Counted from the stretch's first letter, positions 5,299-13,279 are shown. The stretch is DNA of 14,151 nt from CAZNAQ01 sp964585585 (GCA_964585585.1 CAZPEL010000024.1:1-14151); one strand, 5' to 3'. Numbers and translations: made by a program. The notes: generated by a model not told the origin, from the sequence alone.

Positions 5299-8049
5299 CT
5301 AAGCTCCGCAGCATTTCTTGTATTTCTTGCCACTCCCGCACGGGCAGGGGTCGTTGCGGCCTACCTTTTCTCCGGCTTCATTCTTGGGCTTCTGGGCCGT
5401 TCTTACGGTGGTGGCGGAAGAGGAAGAATTGCCGGTTTTGGCCGGAGCGCTGTATTCTTGAGCTCTTTGGGATAGACTGGGGGCGGTGAACTCACCCTTT
5501 TGGGAAGTCTCCATCATTCCGAATTTATAGATGCTATAAACCACTTGCCTCTGGATCTGGCCGTTAAGCTCATGAAAAAATCTATAGGCCTCTTTTTTAT
5601 ATTCTATCAAAGGATCCCTTTGGCCATAACCCCGCAATCCAATACCCTGTTTCATATGATTCATGGCCTCCAAATGATCCACCCATAAAGTATCTATGGA
5701 CCGGATCAAAACCTCTCTTTCAACAGCTGACCAATCTATATCCGCCTCCTGGGCCCGGGTTTTGATCTCCTCGTAATTTTCCCGGGCCAATTTGACCAAA
5801 TGGTCTATAATAGCGGTTCTTACCTTGGCCTTGTCCAGCTTACCTTCGCCGGAAATAAATTGAGTTAGATCCTCCCTTAATTTTTCCCGAACCGGAAAAA
5901 TAGTGGAAGCGCTTTGATATATCTCTTCTAAATTCCAATCCTTGATATTTTCCGCTTGGGTATAAAAACTGACCACTTGTTCTATTTCCTCCTCTACCAT
6001 TTCCATTACTATATCCGACAAAGTTCGAGAATCCTCGGAAGAAACGCCCTCGGCTATTTCCAATACTTCCTTTCTTCTTCTGTAAATAGCTTCTCTATGC
6101 TTATTGATAACATTATCATATTCCACCAAATGTTTCCGGATATCAAAATTATTCCCCTCCACTCTTCTTTGAGCGGACTCAATGGAACGGGAAACTATTC
6201 GGTTCTCCACCGGCACATCCTCCGGCACCCGCAAAGTGGACATTAATTTCTTCATTCTCTCGCCTCCGAATATCCTCATCAGGTCATCCTCGGCGGAAAT
6301 ATAAAATTGACTGGAACCGGGGTCCCCCTGACGACCGGACCTTCCCCGAAGCTGATTATCGATCCTTCTGGCCTCGTGCCTTTCCGTGCCCAGGACATGC
6401 AAGCCCCCGGCCTGCTTCACTTTTTCTTGGTCGGCCGGTTCCGGCGGATCTCCGCCCAAAATGATATCCACTCCTCGACCGGCCATATTGGTAGCGATGG
6501 TAATAGCTCCGGGTTTTCCGGCTTGAGAAATTATCCTGGCCTCTTTTTCATGGTTCTTGGCATTCAAAACCTGGGGTTCCAAACCTTCTTTTTGCATCAT
6601 ATCGGCCAAAAGCTCGTTTTTTTCAATCGAGGCGGTCCCCACCAGAACCGGCTGTCCTTTTTCATATCTTTCCTTAACATCCCGGATCAAGGCCTTATAT
6701 TTGCCTTGCTCCGTCCTATAAATAAGATCATTGAGATCCTTCCGGATCATGGGTCTGTTGGTTGGAACGACCACCACTTCCAAATTGTAGATCTTGGAAA
6801 ATTCTTCCGCCTCGGTGGCCGCGGTTCCGGTCATTCCGGATATCTTGTCATACATTCGAAAATAATTCTGGAAAGTTACGGTGGCCAAAGTCTGGGATTC
6901 CCTTTGGATCTCCACTCCTTCCTTGGCCTCTATGGCCTGGTGTAAGCCCTCGCTATACCTTCGTCCGGGCATCATCCTTCCGGTGAATTCATCCACTATT
7001 ACCACCTCTCCTTCCTTGATCACATAATCTTTTTCTCGCTTAAAAAGAACATGGGCCTTTAAGGCCTGCTCTATATGGTGAACCTCTCGGATACCTTTTT
7101 CCACATAAATATTATCCATACCCAGCCATTTCTCCATTCGAGAAATTCCTTGCTCGGTCAAGGTCACCGCCTTCATTTTTTCGTCCACATTGTAATCCTC
7201 TCCTTCTTTTAAGCGTCGAACCAGATTGGCGAACTGATAATATTTTTCCGTGTTCTTCTCCGCCGGAGCGCTGATTATTAAAGGGGTTCTGGCTTCATCG
7301 ATCAAAATAGAATCGATCTCGTCAATAATGACAAAATCCAAACCCCTCTGGACCCGCTCCGACAGACTGGAGGCCATATTGTCCCTTAAGTAATCAAAAC
7401 CGAACTCATTGTTGGTCCCGTAAACCACATCGCATTTATAGGCCTCGGCCCGCTCCGCGGGTCTTAGATGCATCAATCTTTCGTCATATTGGGATTCATC
7501 GGTATATTCCGGATCATAAACATAAGAACCGGCGCTGGTGATAATACCCACATCCAATCCTAAAAAATAATACACTTGGGCCATCCAACCGGCTCCGACT
7601 CGGGCCAAATAATCATTCACGGTAACCAAATGGTTGCCTCTTTCCATTAAGGCGTTTAAGTACAAGGGCAAAGTGGCCACTAAGGTCTTACCTTCACCGG
7701 TCTTCATCTCCGCGATCTGCCCCCGGTGCAGGACCACGCCTCCCATTATCTGCACATCGAAATGACGGATCCCCAAAGTCCTTTTGGCCGCCTCCCTTAC
7801 CACGGCAAAAGCTTCCGGCAATATCTCATCCAGATTTTTTTCCACCTCTTTTAGGGATTTATTCTTCAAGTCGGATACCCCCAATCTCTTTTTGAGCTTA
7901 TCGGTCATACCCTTCAGATCCTCATCACTCATTTTGGAAATAGTATCCTCCCATTTATTAACTCTCTCCACTATGGGACGCAACGATTTTATTTCCTTGT
8001 CATTAGGGTCGCCGAATATCTTGTTTATTACCTTGTTTTTATCCAACAT
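5299..8049 (-). CDS. secA: Preprotein translocase ATPase SecA
   Basis: A 916-residue SecA, the cytoplasmic and membrane-associated ATPase that drives proteins through SecYEG. Walker A is MKTGEGKT (115-122). The DEAD-type Walker B is IIDEIDSILIDEARTPLIIS (241-260, D243/E244). Other hallmarks are GTNNEFGFDYLRDNM (211-225), FTGRMMPGRRYSEGLHQA, GMTGTA, the NMAGRGVDIILGG segment and the GRSGRQGDPGSSQF arginine-finger region. The C-terminus is a linker rich in Ser, Thr and Ala followed by a SEC-C zinc motif with C902, C904, C913 and C914, which in other bacteria binds SecB, ribosomes or lipids. The protein is full length. The ATG at 8049 gives the canonical N-terminus but has no Shine-Dalgarno. It has its own promoter and a hairpin in the leader. 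The 3' end is followed by two extra copies of the SEC-C tail. Confidence 0.98.
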   Translation of the reverse strand: MLDKNKVINKIFGDPNDKEIKSLRPIVERVNKWEDTISKMSDEDLKGMTDKLKKRLGVSDLKNKSLKEVEKNLDEILPEAFAVVREAAKRTLGIRHFDVQIMGGVVLHRGQIAEMKTGEGKTLVATLPLYLNALMERGNHLVTVNDYLARVGAGWMAQVYYFLGLDVGIITSAGSYVYDPEYTDESQYDERLMHLRPAERAEAYKCDVVYGTNNEFGFDYLRDNMASSLSERVQRGLDFVIIDEIDSILIDEARTPLIISAPAEKNTEKYYQFANLVRRLKEGEDYNVDEKMKAVTLTEQGISRMEKWLGMDNIYVEKGIREVHHIEQALKAHVLFKREKDYVIKEGEVVIVDEFTGRMMPGRRYSEGLHQAIEAKEGVEIQRESQTLATVTFQNYFRMYDKISGMTGTAATEAEEFSKIYNLEVVVVPTNRPMIRKDLNDLIYRTEQGKYKALIRDVKERYEKGQPVLVGTASIEKNELLADMMQKEGLEPQVLNAKNHEKEARIISQAGKPGAITIATNMAGRGVDIILGGDPPEPADQEKVKQAGGLHVLGTERHEARRIDNQLRGRSGRQGDPGSSQFYISAEDDLMRIFGGERMKKLMSTLRVPEDVPVENRIVSRSIESAQRRVEGNNFDIRKHLVEYDNVINKHREAIYRRRKEVLEIAEGVSSEDSRTLSDIVMEMVEEEIEQVVSFYTQAENIKDWNLEEIYQSASTIFPVREKLREDLTQFISGEGKLDKAKVRTAIIDHLVKLARENYEEIKTRAQEADIDWSAVEREVLIRSIDTLWVDHLEAMNHMKQGIGLRGYGQRDPLIEYKKEAYRFFHELNGQIQRQVVYSIYKFGMMETSQKGEFTAPSLSQRAQEYSAPAKTGNSSSSATTVRTAQKPKNEAGEKVGRNDPCPCGSGKKYKKCCGA

Positions 8050-8068
8050 AATTTGATCTTACACTCTT

Positions 8069-8091
8069 AAAAAAACGAACTGGATCAGTTC
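8069..8091 (-). terminator. Terminator-like hairpin in the secA leader (possible attenuator)
   Basis: On the minus strand a perfect 6-bp stem GAACTG-ATC-CAGTTC (8091-8077) is followed by one G and seven T residues (8075-8069), 19 bases before the secA ATG. It lies downstream of the likely secA promoter, so it is either an attenuator or a 5'-stabilising stem. It could also be a back-up terminator for the hpf operon. Confidence 0.6.
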
Positions 8092-8107
8092 TTATAAACT
8101 CCCGTCT

Positions 8108-8136
8108 ATTTTATACCAATAACGGCTATTTTTCAA
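8108..8136 (-). promoter_or_regulatory. secA promoter
   Basis: TTGAAA (8136-8131), a 17-bp spacer and TAAAAT (8113-8108) match the sigma-70-type pattern in 5 of 6 and 5 of 6 positions. The start would be near 8101, giving a leader of about 50 bases. It sits just past the hpf terminator, which supports secA being a separate unit. Confidence 0.6.
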
Positions 8137-8138
8137 GT

Positions 8139-8172
8139 AATAAAAACATCCGCTTAAACTAAAAGCGAATGT
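8139..8172 (-). terminator. Intrinsic terminator after hpf
   Basis: On the minus strand ACATTCGCTT (8172-8163) pairs with AAGCGGATGT (8155-8146) around a 7-base loop, followed by TTTTATT. The single imperfect pair is a U-G wobble only on the minus transcript, which fixes the orientation. It lies 12 bases past the hpf stop and closes the UbiA-kinase-kinase-hpf unit. Confidence 0.85.
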
Positions 8173-8183
8173 CTGACAAATAT

Positions 8184-8489
8184 CTATTTCTTGTCGCGGT
8201 ATTTCTTAATGGACCGGGCCAGGTGATCCTTGACCTTGTCTATGGCCTTGAACAGATATCTTTCCGTCTTTTCCACCCGCAACAGATCGCCGGGAACCTC
8301 CAAATTGACCTCGGCCCGATAGATCTTACCCTTTTGCTGGTGGGACCCCGGTTCCATACCGACCTCAACATCGCAATTTATAACCGGAACATCGCCCAAA
8401 TATTTTTCCAGCATATCCATTTTTTTCTGGACATACTCTTTTATCTCCTCGGTTAATTCCAAGTCCGTAGCTTTGATTCTTATCTCCAT
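8184..8489 (-). CDS. hpf: Ribosome hibernation-promoting factor, short HPF/RaiA type
   Basis: A 101-residue HPF/YfiA-family protein. The N-terminus MEIRIKATDLELTEEIKEYVQKKMDMLEKYLGD has the family beta-alpha pattern. The central strands (INCDVEVGMEP, YRAEVNLEVPGDLLRVEKT) and final helix (LFKAIDKVKDHLARSIKKYRDKK) also match. The length corresponds to the short form, without the dimerising domain of long HPF. The family binds the 30S decoding centre and silences ribosomes in stationary phase or starvation. It is the last gene of the unit, 19 bp after a histidine kinase and before a strong terminator. The ATG at 8489 is preceded only by AT-rich sequence with no Shine-Dalgarno. Confidence 0.93.
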   Translation of the reverse strand: MEIRIKATDLELTEEIKEYVQKKMDMLEKYLGDVPVINCDVEVGMEPGSHQQKGKIYRAEVNLEVPGDLLRVEKTERYLFKAIDKVKDHLARSIKKYRDKK

Positions 8490-8508
8490 AAAATTTAAAT
8501 TAAAATTA

Positions 8509-10641
8509 TTAGGTATCCCTGACCGTGGGCAAACTAACCGTAAAGGTGGTACCCTTGTTCACTTCGCTTTCTTTAATATAAACTTTAGCATCTTTGGTGT
8601 GTGCGTCAATGATCTTTTTAACCACGAAAAGACCCAGTCCGGAACCATTACCGTAAACATTGACCGCATTATTGGCCCGACTGAATTTGCCGAAAAGATT
8701 GTCTATCTCCTTTTTGGGTATTCCTATACCGGTATCCATAACATCTATTTCCATGTTATCCTTTTTGGGTCTAACTTTTACGGTAACCGATCCGCCCTCT
8801 TTAGTGTACTGAAAGGCGTTATCCACCAAATTCTCTATAACCTGCTTCAAGTATCTCTCATTGGAAAGAACCGGCATAAGATACTTTTCCGGAATATTCA
8901 TCTTGAACTTAACCCCATGTTCCTTGGCCCTACCCTTTTGCTTACTCCTGATATCCTTTAAAAGGGGTTTTAACTGGACCGGCCCCAGGTCAAAACCAAA
9001 ACTACCGCTATCCACCTCGGAGGCGGTCAGCATGGTTTCGATTATCTCCTCCAGTTTAAAAGCATTCTGTAAAATGGAATCCAAAAATTCCTTTTTCTTT
9101 TTCTTGGAGATCTCATCCTCCCGGACCATACTCAACATTCCCTTGATCACCGAAACCGGAGTTCTTAATTGGTGCCCGGCGATATCCAGAAACTCACTTT
9201 GAGTAGCCAACATCTTTTTAAGTTTATTGGTCTTTTCCTGGATATCTTCGGTTTTTTCCTCTATTTTCTTTTCCAAATTACTGTTCAGGTCCTCTACTTT
9301 TTGATAGATCAAGGCATTGTGAATGGCCACGGCTGTTTGCGGAGCGATCGCCTCCAAAAAATCCAGGTCCCCTTCAGTATAGCCCTGATTGGAGAATTTT
9401 TCTCCCAAAAAAATCAACCCCACCAAATTCTCTTGAAACCTTAAGGGAACGGCCACTCTAATATTGTCATCCTCCATTTGCTTTCTCAACCTGTTCTCAT
9501 CCTTCTTTAGTTTACCCCAAACCTTTATCTGCCTGATCTTAACAAAGGGGCTATCCTTTTTAACATTTAAACCGGCGGAAGAATACTCCCCCCACACTTT
9601 TCTTTCTTGGGCCGGATCGAATATCACCAATTTCACTTCCTCGGCTTTAAGTATATCTTTAAACTCTTTTTTTATGGTCTTTAACAAGGATTTTATCTCT
9701 AAAGTATCATTGAATTTTAAAGAAAGATCCTTGATTATCTTGTAGGGGTTCTTACCGTGAAAAAACAAAATATCGGCTGTCTCCTGAACATAGGTCAGAA
9801 AGGGCAAGAGAACCAAGGAAAAAAGAACGGCGAACACGGCTCCCACTATCAAGGCCTTGTTGGTGTAGACACCGCCGAAATACCCCACATCCACAAAAGA
9901 AACCAAATGGAAGAACAAATAAGCAAAGACGGAAACAAAAACATAAACATAAATGATCCGGGCCATTTTCTTACCGCTGGGTAGAGGGTATTTCAATAAA
10001 GCCAAGGCGATGATTATCACCGACAGGGACATAAGGATGTTCCCGGTCGGAGCGAATTTTAACAAAAAGGGCCAAAATCCGAGCAGACCGCCCAAAACCC
10101 CCAAGCTAATAGCCGGAACCAAATATCGGATCTGATTCTGTATAACCCCGGAAACTTCGTTATATTTTTTTGAAGCCAAATAAAGGGAATATCCGAAAAC
10201 TCCGACTAAAAAGGACAAGGCCAAAATATAAATGATATTCAAACCCGGCCAATATTCAAAACCGCCCGGGAAAGAATAAAGAGTCTTTCGGAAAAAAGGA
10301 ATAAAATTCAAAAGGGTCAGCAGGACAGCCAGGGAGAAAACCCCCCATAAATGTTTTCTGTATTTTTCCTTGACCCGTAAAAAAATAACCATGAACCGAA
10401 AATGAAAAACCGGGAAAAAGATCAGGCCCAGGTCCAAAATATATCTATAAAAAAGAGCTTGGTTAAGGTCAGTGGAGGTACTTAGACCCCAAAAACTCCA
10501 GATCATAACCGAAACAAAAACACTGACCAAAAACCAGCTTCTGGCCAGAATGATCCTTTTACTTTTCCCCAAAACCAAAAGAGCTTGGGTAAAAACGATC
10601 AAAAAAGTGATAAAACAAGAAATGATATATGCCTTTTCCAT
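8509..10641 (-). CDS. Membrane sensor histidine kinase with GAF-like domain
   Basis: A 710-residue hybrid of membrane sensor and transmitter. Residues 1-285 hold eight or nine hydrophobic segments, similar in layout to 7TM-type histidine kinase sensor regions. Residues about 305-445 resemble a GAF domain (FNDTLEIKSLLKTIKKEF, then VPLRFQENLVGLIFLGEKF and LEAIAPQTAVAIHNALIY). A coiled coil covers about 446-480. The HisKA phospho-acceptor is H490 in DIAGHQLRTPVSVI. The ATPase lobe has NLVDNAFQYT (N604, N608), DTGIGIP (636-642), FSRANN and GNGSGLGLFVVKKI (664-677), ending with GTTFTVSLP. All catalytic boxes are intact. No response regulator is adjacent, so the partner must lie elsewhere. It follows the other kinase by 23 bp. 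The signal is unknown. Confidence 0.93.
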   Translation of the reverse strand: MEKAYIISCFITFLIVFTQALLVLGKSKRIILARSWFLVSVFVSVMIWSFWGLSTSTDLNQALFYRYILDLGLIFFPVFHFRFMVIFLRVKEKYRKHLWGVFSLAVLLTLLNFIPFFRKTLYSFPGGFEYWPGLNIIYILALSFLVGVFGYSLYLASKKYNEVSGVIQNQIRYLVPAISLGVLGGLLGFWPFLLKFAPTGNILMSLSVIIIALALLKYPLPSGKKMARIIYVYVFVSVFAYLFFHLVSFVDVGYFGGVYTNKALIVGAVFAVLFSLVLLPFLTYVQETADILFFHGKNPYKIIKDLSLKFNDTLEIKSLLKTIKKEFKDILKAEEVKLVIFDPAQERKVWGEYSSAGLNVKKDSPFVKIRQIKVWGKLKKDENRLRKQMEDDNIRVAVPLRFQENLVGLIFLGEKFSNQGYTEGDLDFLEAIAPQTAVAIHNALIYQKVEDLNSNLEKKIEEKTEDIQEKTNKLKKMLATQSEFLDIAGHQLRTPVSVIKGMLSMVREDEISKKKKKEFLDSILQNAFKLEEIIETMLTASEVDSGSFGFDLGPVQLKPLLKDIRSKQKGRAKEHGVKFKMNIPEKYLMPVLSNERYLKQVIENLVDNAFQYTKEGGSVTVKVRPKKDNMEIDVMDTGIGIPKKEIDNLFGKFSRANNAVNVYGNGSGLGLFVVKKIIDAHTKDAKVYIKESEVNKGTTFTVSLPTVRDT

Positions 10642-10664
10642 AAAAACCGCTGTTTATTGTTAAA

Positions 10665-12281
10665 TTATTTTCGAGAGCGGGGCAACTCAACATAAAAAGT
10701 AGAGCCCTTGCCCTCGCCATCAGACTCGGCCCAAACTTTTCCTTTTTGGGCCTCGACCATTCTTTTGGCTATAAAAAGCCCTAAACCGGTACCTTGGATA
10801 TCTTCGGTATTCTGGGCCCGGCTGTATTTTTGAAAAAGTTTTTTTATGGTTTTCCGGGACATCCCCATACCGGAATCACTCACACTCAACCGGATCATCT
10901 TTCTTTTCCTCTGATGAGATAAATAAACCTTCACTCCCCCTTCCTGGGTATACTTTATAGCGTTATCCACCAAATTATTTATAACCTGTTTGATCTTACT
11001 TTGGTCCGCCTTTACATTATAACTCTTATTTCTATCAGAGGAAATAGAAAGATCTATCTTTTTTTTGTAAGCATTGGGCTGCAGCTCGTTGACCACCGCC
11101 TGAGCCACTTCATAAAGGTCAAAAGTGGATATATCATATTCCATTCTATTTTGCTCGATCCTGGTAATGTTCAAATAATCTTCCACGGAATTGATCATGG
11201 AAGTGGCCGAATCAAAAATGTTCTTCATGGCGTCCTTTACCTTGGGCGGAGTTTTGCCCATAGAGTCATCCAGAACCAAGGAGGCAAAGCCCCGAACCGA
11301 AGTTAGGGGAGCTCGAAGCTGGTGAGCGGCAAAGGAAATAAATTCTGTTTTTTGTTGGTCCAGTTTTTGCAAACGCTTGTTGGCCCGCTGTAATTTTTTG
11401 GCGTATCTCTGGATCTGTTCCCGGGCCCGCATCCTCCGCCAGGTACTCCTGATAAGAAAAAATCCAAATAAACTAAAGATCAAAAAGATCATCGTGTTCC
11501 ACGCGAATTCAAGCCAATTAACAGAAACAAAAATATTGGCGAAAAGAATGATGGCAACCAAGGCAATTAAAGCATCGGTTAAAATAATTTTTACCCCAAA
11601 AAGCTTTTTATTTACCACTGCGTAAGCAGTAAAACCCAATAAGAATATTGCTGAATAATTACCAAAAAAATTATATCTAAAAGAATCCAATAAACAAGGC
11701 AACAAAATATTAAAAACAAAATTAAAAAAAGCAAAAATAGACACCCCCAAAAGAAAATATTGCACTTTTTTCTTCTCTATATTTGATAAAGAAAAATACT
11801 TATCAATAAAAATAAATAATATAAAAAATGTAATAAAGGCCACAAAAGAATAAAAAATCAATATCCAATCTCCCAATACCACATCAACTCCCCATTTTTT
11901 GTACTCTACTCCCTTGATAAAAAAATCGGAAAAAACAGACAAGGAAAAAAATATTATACCGACAACAACAACTACTTTATTCAAAATACAAAAATTTCTT
12001 TTTTCTTTGGGGAAATAAATGGAAAAAAAATAAGCGGAAATTAAAAACAAAGACACTACTCCAAAAATAGATCTTTTCAAAAATAAAGAAACCTCCAATG
12101 TTTCGCTTAAATGAGAAAAATAACCTAAATTAACCCAAGCCAGTATAGAAATTACCAACAACAAAAACAACTTATTGGGTTTTTTACCTTTATTAGCGTA
12201 ATAAACCCACAGGGCCAAACCCACTCCTAAAACACTTATCAAAATCACTAAAAATTGGTGCAATGAAGCAAACTCTCGCAT
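10665..12281 (-). CDS. Membrane sensor histidine kinase, orphan
   Basis: A 538-residue kinase. Residues 1-280 contain about nine hydrophobic segments forming a membrane sensor. A basic coiled linker (280-312, WRRMRAREQIQRYAKKLQRA) leads to HisKA with H320 in FAAHQLRAPLTSVRG. The ATPase lobe shows NNLVDNAIKYT (435-445, N440), DSGMGMS (469-475), FQKYSRAQN and GTGLGLFIAKRM (497-508), then GSTFYVELP. All boxes are present. Its ATG directly abuts the stop codon of the UbiA-like gene (TAAATG), so translation is coupled. No response regulator lies nearby. Base composition changes inside the gene: the membrane half is very AT-rich, while the linker and kinase half match the rest of the window. Confidence 0.93.
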   Translation of the reverse strand: MREFASLHQFLVILISVLGVGLALWVYYANKGKKPNKLFLLLVISILAWVNLGYFSHLSETLEVSLFLKRSIFGVVSLFLISAYFFSIYFPKEKRNFCILNKVVVVVGIIFFSLSVFSDFFIKGVEYKKWGVDVVLGDWILIFYSFVAFITFFILFIFIDKYFSLSNIEKKKVQYFLLGVSIFAFFNFVFNILLPCLLDSFRYNFFGNYSAIFLLGFTAYAVVNKKLFGVKIILTDALIALVAIILFANIFVSVNWLEFAWNTMIFLIFSLFGFFLIRSTWRRMRAREQIQRYAKKLQRANKRLQKLDQQKTEFISFAAHQLRAPLTSVRGFASLVLDDSMGKTPPKVKDAMKNIFDSATSMINSVEDYLNITRIEQNRMEYDISTFDLYEVAQAVVNELQPNAYKKKIDLSISSDRNKSYNVKADQSKIKQVINNLVDNAIKYTQEGGVKVYLSHQRKRKMIRLSVSDSGMGMSRKTIKKLFQKYSRAQNTEDIQGTGLGLFIAKRMVEAQKGKVWAESDGEGKGSTFYVELPRSRK

Positions 12282-13139
12282 TTAAAAGATAAACTTACTA
12301 ATAAAAATTATAAAAAGCCATAAAATCTTTTCCCCGCTTATGGCGACTTGAGAAAAAAGACCCAAATTTTTTTTATATTTTTTATAATTTTTCAAATAAT
12401 AAAAACTAATAAAAAAGGTAATTAACAAAAACAAAGAAAAAAATGGAAAAAATTCAAAATAAACTCCAATAACAATAGGTATTAAAGAAATAAGGGAAAT
12501 AAAATTCAACAAGTAAAAAAGACGAAATTCTTCCAATTTTATGGGCAGGGTTAATAATCCTTGTTTTTTGTCGCTTTCTATATCTTTGATATCGAAGAAA
12601 CTTGAATGGACAAACATTCTGAAAAAAACAAACAGAAAAAAAAGCCAAACAGCCAAATCTAAATTTAAAGAATGATAAAAAACAAAAAAAATTATCAACA
12701 AACTCCACATCAAAGAAACAAAAATACTTTTAAATGCCAAAATCAATCTTGTTAATCTCTTTAAAATCAAGGAATAAAGGATGCCTAAAAATAATAGCGC
12801 AAAAGCAAAAACAATTCCTGACAAAGAAGCGTAATAAAAAACAAAAACAATAAAAAATAGGGTTACGGAAATTCCCCAAAAAGGGATAATTGAAAAATAA
12901 TTATTAAGATGATTAAATCTTGCAATGTTGTCAAAATAATCCGTTTTGTATTCTTTGTACCTATTGAAAAAATAAACCAGATAAACACCTAAATAAACAA
13001 TTACCCCAAAATGCCATTCCATAACCAAATCCAAGACAATAGAACCGGTCAAAACCACGCTCAAGGCAGCCAAGGCCGTTATATGTCCTCCATAAACAAA
13101 CTCATTCCAAACAAATTTTAAAAATTTCCTGACCCTCAT
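12282..13139 (-). CDS. UbiA-like membrane prenyltransferase family protein
   Basis: A 285-residue membrane protein with about eight hydrophobic segments. The second aspartate motif is clear: D183-IKD186-IESD190-KKQGLLTLP, matching the DxxDxxxD..G..TLP region of UbiA enzymes. The first motif appears as N59-RYKE63-YKTD67, with Glu where the family usually has Asp. UbiA proteins transfer prenyl chains or related lipid groups in the membrane; the substrate here is unknown. I chose the ATG at 13139, not an upstream ATG at 13229, because the N-terminus (MRVRKFLKFVWNEFVYGGH) fits, and a promoter with TATAAT ends 7 bases before it, which implies a leaderless mRNA. The region is strikingly AT-rich (some 60-base stretches below 20% GC). 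It heads the unit with the two kinases and hpf. Confidence 0.75.
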   Translation of the reverse strand: MRVRKFLKFVWNEFVYGGHITALAALSVVLTGSIVLDLVMEWHFGVIVYLGVYLVYFFNRYKEYKTDYFDNIARFNHLNNYFSIIPFWGISVTLFFIVFVFYYASLSGIVFAFALLFLGILYSLILKRLTRLILAFKSIFVSLMWSLLIIFFVFYHSLNLDLAVWLFFLFVFFRMFVHSSFFDIKDIESDKKQGLLTLPIKLEEFRLFYLLNFISLISLIPIVIGVYFEFFPFFSLFLLITFFISFYYLKNYKKYKKNLGLFSQVAISGEKILWLFIIFISKFIF

Positions 13140-13146
13140 TGTTTTT

Positions 13147-13175
13147 ATTATACCATTTCCGCCCCGCCAAAACAA
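13147..13175 (-). promoter_or_regulatory. Promoter of the UbiA-kinase-kinase-hpf unit (leaderless)
   Basis: A perfect TATAAT (13152-13147), 17-bp spacer and TTGTTT (13175-13170; 3 of 6 to consensus). Only 7 bases separate the -10 box from the ATG, so transcription should begin at the start codon itself. Confidence 0.65.
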
Positions 13176-13250
13176 ATTAAATCGCGAAACAAAGATCATT
13201 TCTTTGAAACACAAAAAAGCAAATATCAATATTCTCCCTATCCAAGGGGG

Positions 13251-13279
13251 TTGCCAAAAATGAAATTATTTGTTATAGT
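13251..13279 (+). promoter_or_regulatory. Promoter of the small plus-strand gene
   Basis: TTGCCA (13251-13256), a 17-bp spacer and TATAGT (13274-13279): 5 of 6 matches in each box. The start would be near 13286, giving a leader of about 69 bases. It is divergent from the UbiA-unit promoter about 100 bp away. Confidence 0.75.

Noticed and set aside
4972..5340. CRISPR-like array
   Set aside because: Units are 7 bp or about 90-105 bp with degenerate SEC-C content, without regular repeats of 23-40 bp and unique spacers, and no cas genes are present.
5099..5341. 80-residue minus-strand ORF with KYRNTPSPAP twice
   Set aside because: It starts inside the secA zinc motif in another frame with no start signals. 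The repetition reflects the duplicated DNA, so it is described under the tail copies.
5068..5475. Plus-strand ORFs over the SEC-C repeat region
   Set aside because: They cross the heptamer array, the palindromes and the secA end with no coding signature; the internal similarity comes from the DNA repeat.
6307..6945. 212-residue plus-strand ORF
   Set aside because: Antisense inside secA, which is certain; a long shadow frame of GC-richer coding sequence.
13140..13229. Thirty-residue N-terminal extension of the UbiA-like protein
   Set aside because: It would cover the TATAAT promoter and has no ribosome binding site; the family N-terminus fits the ATG at 13139.
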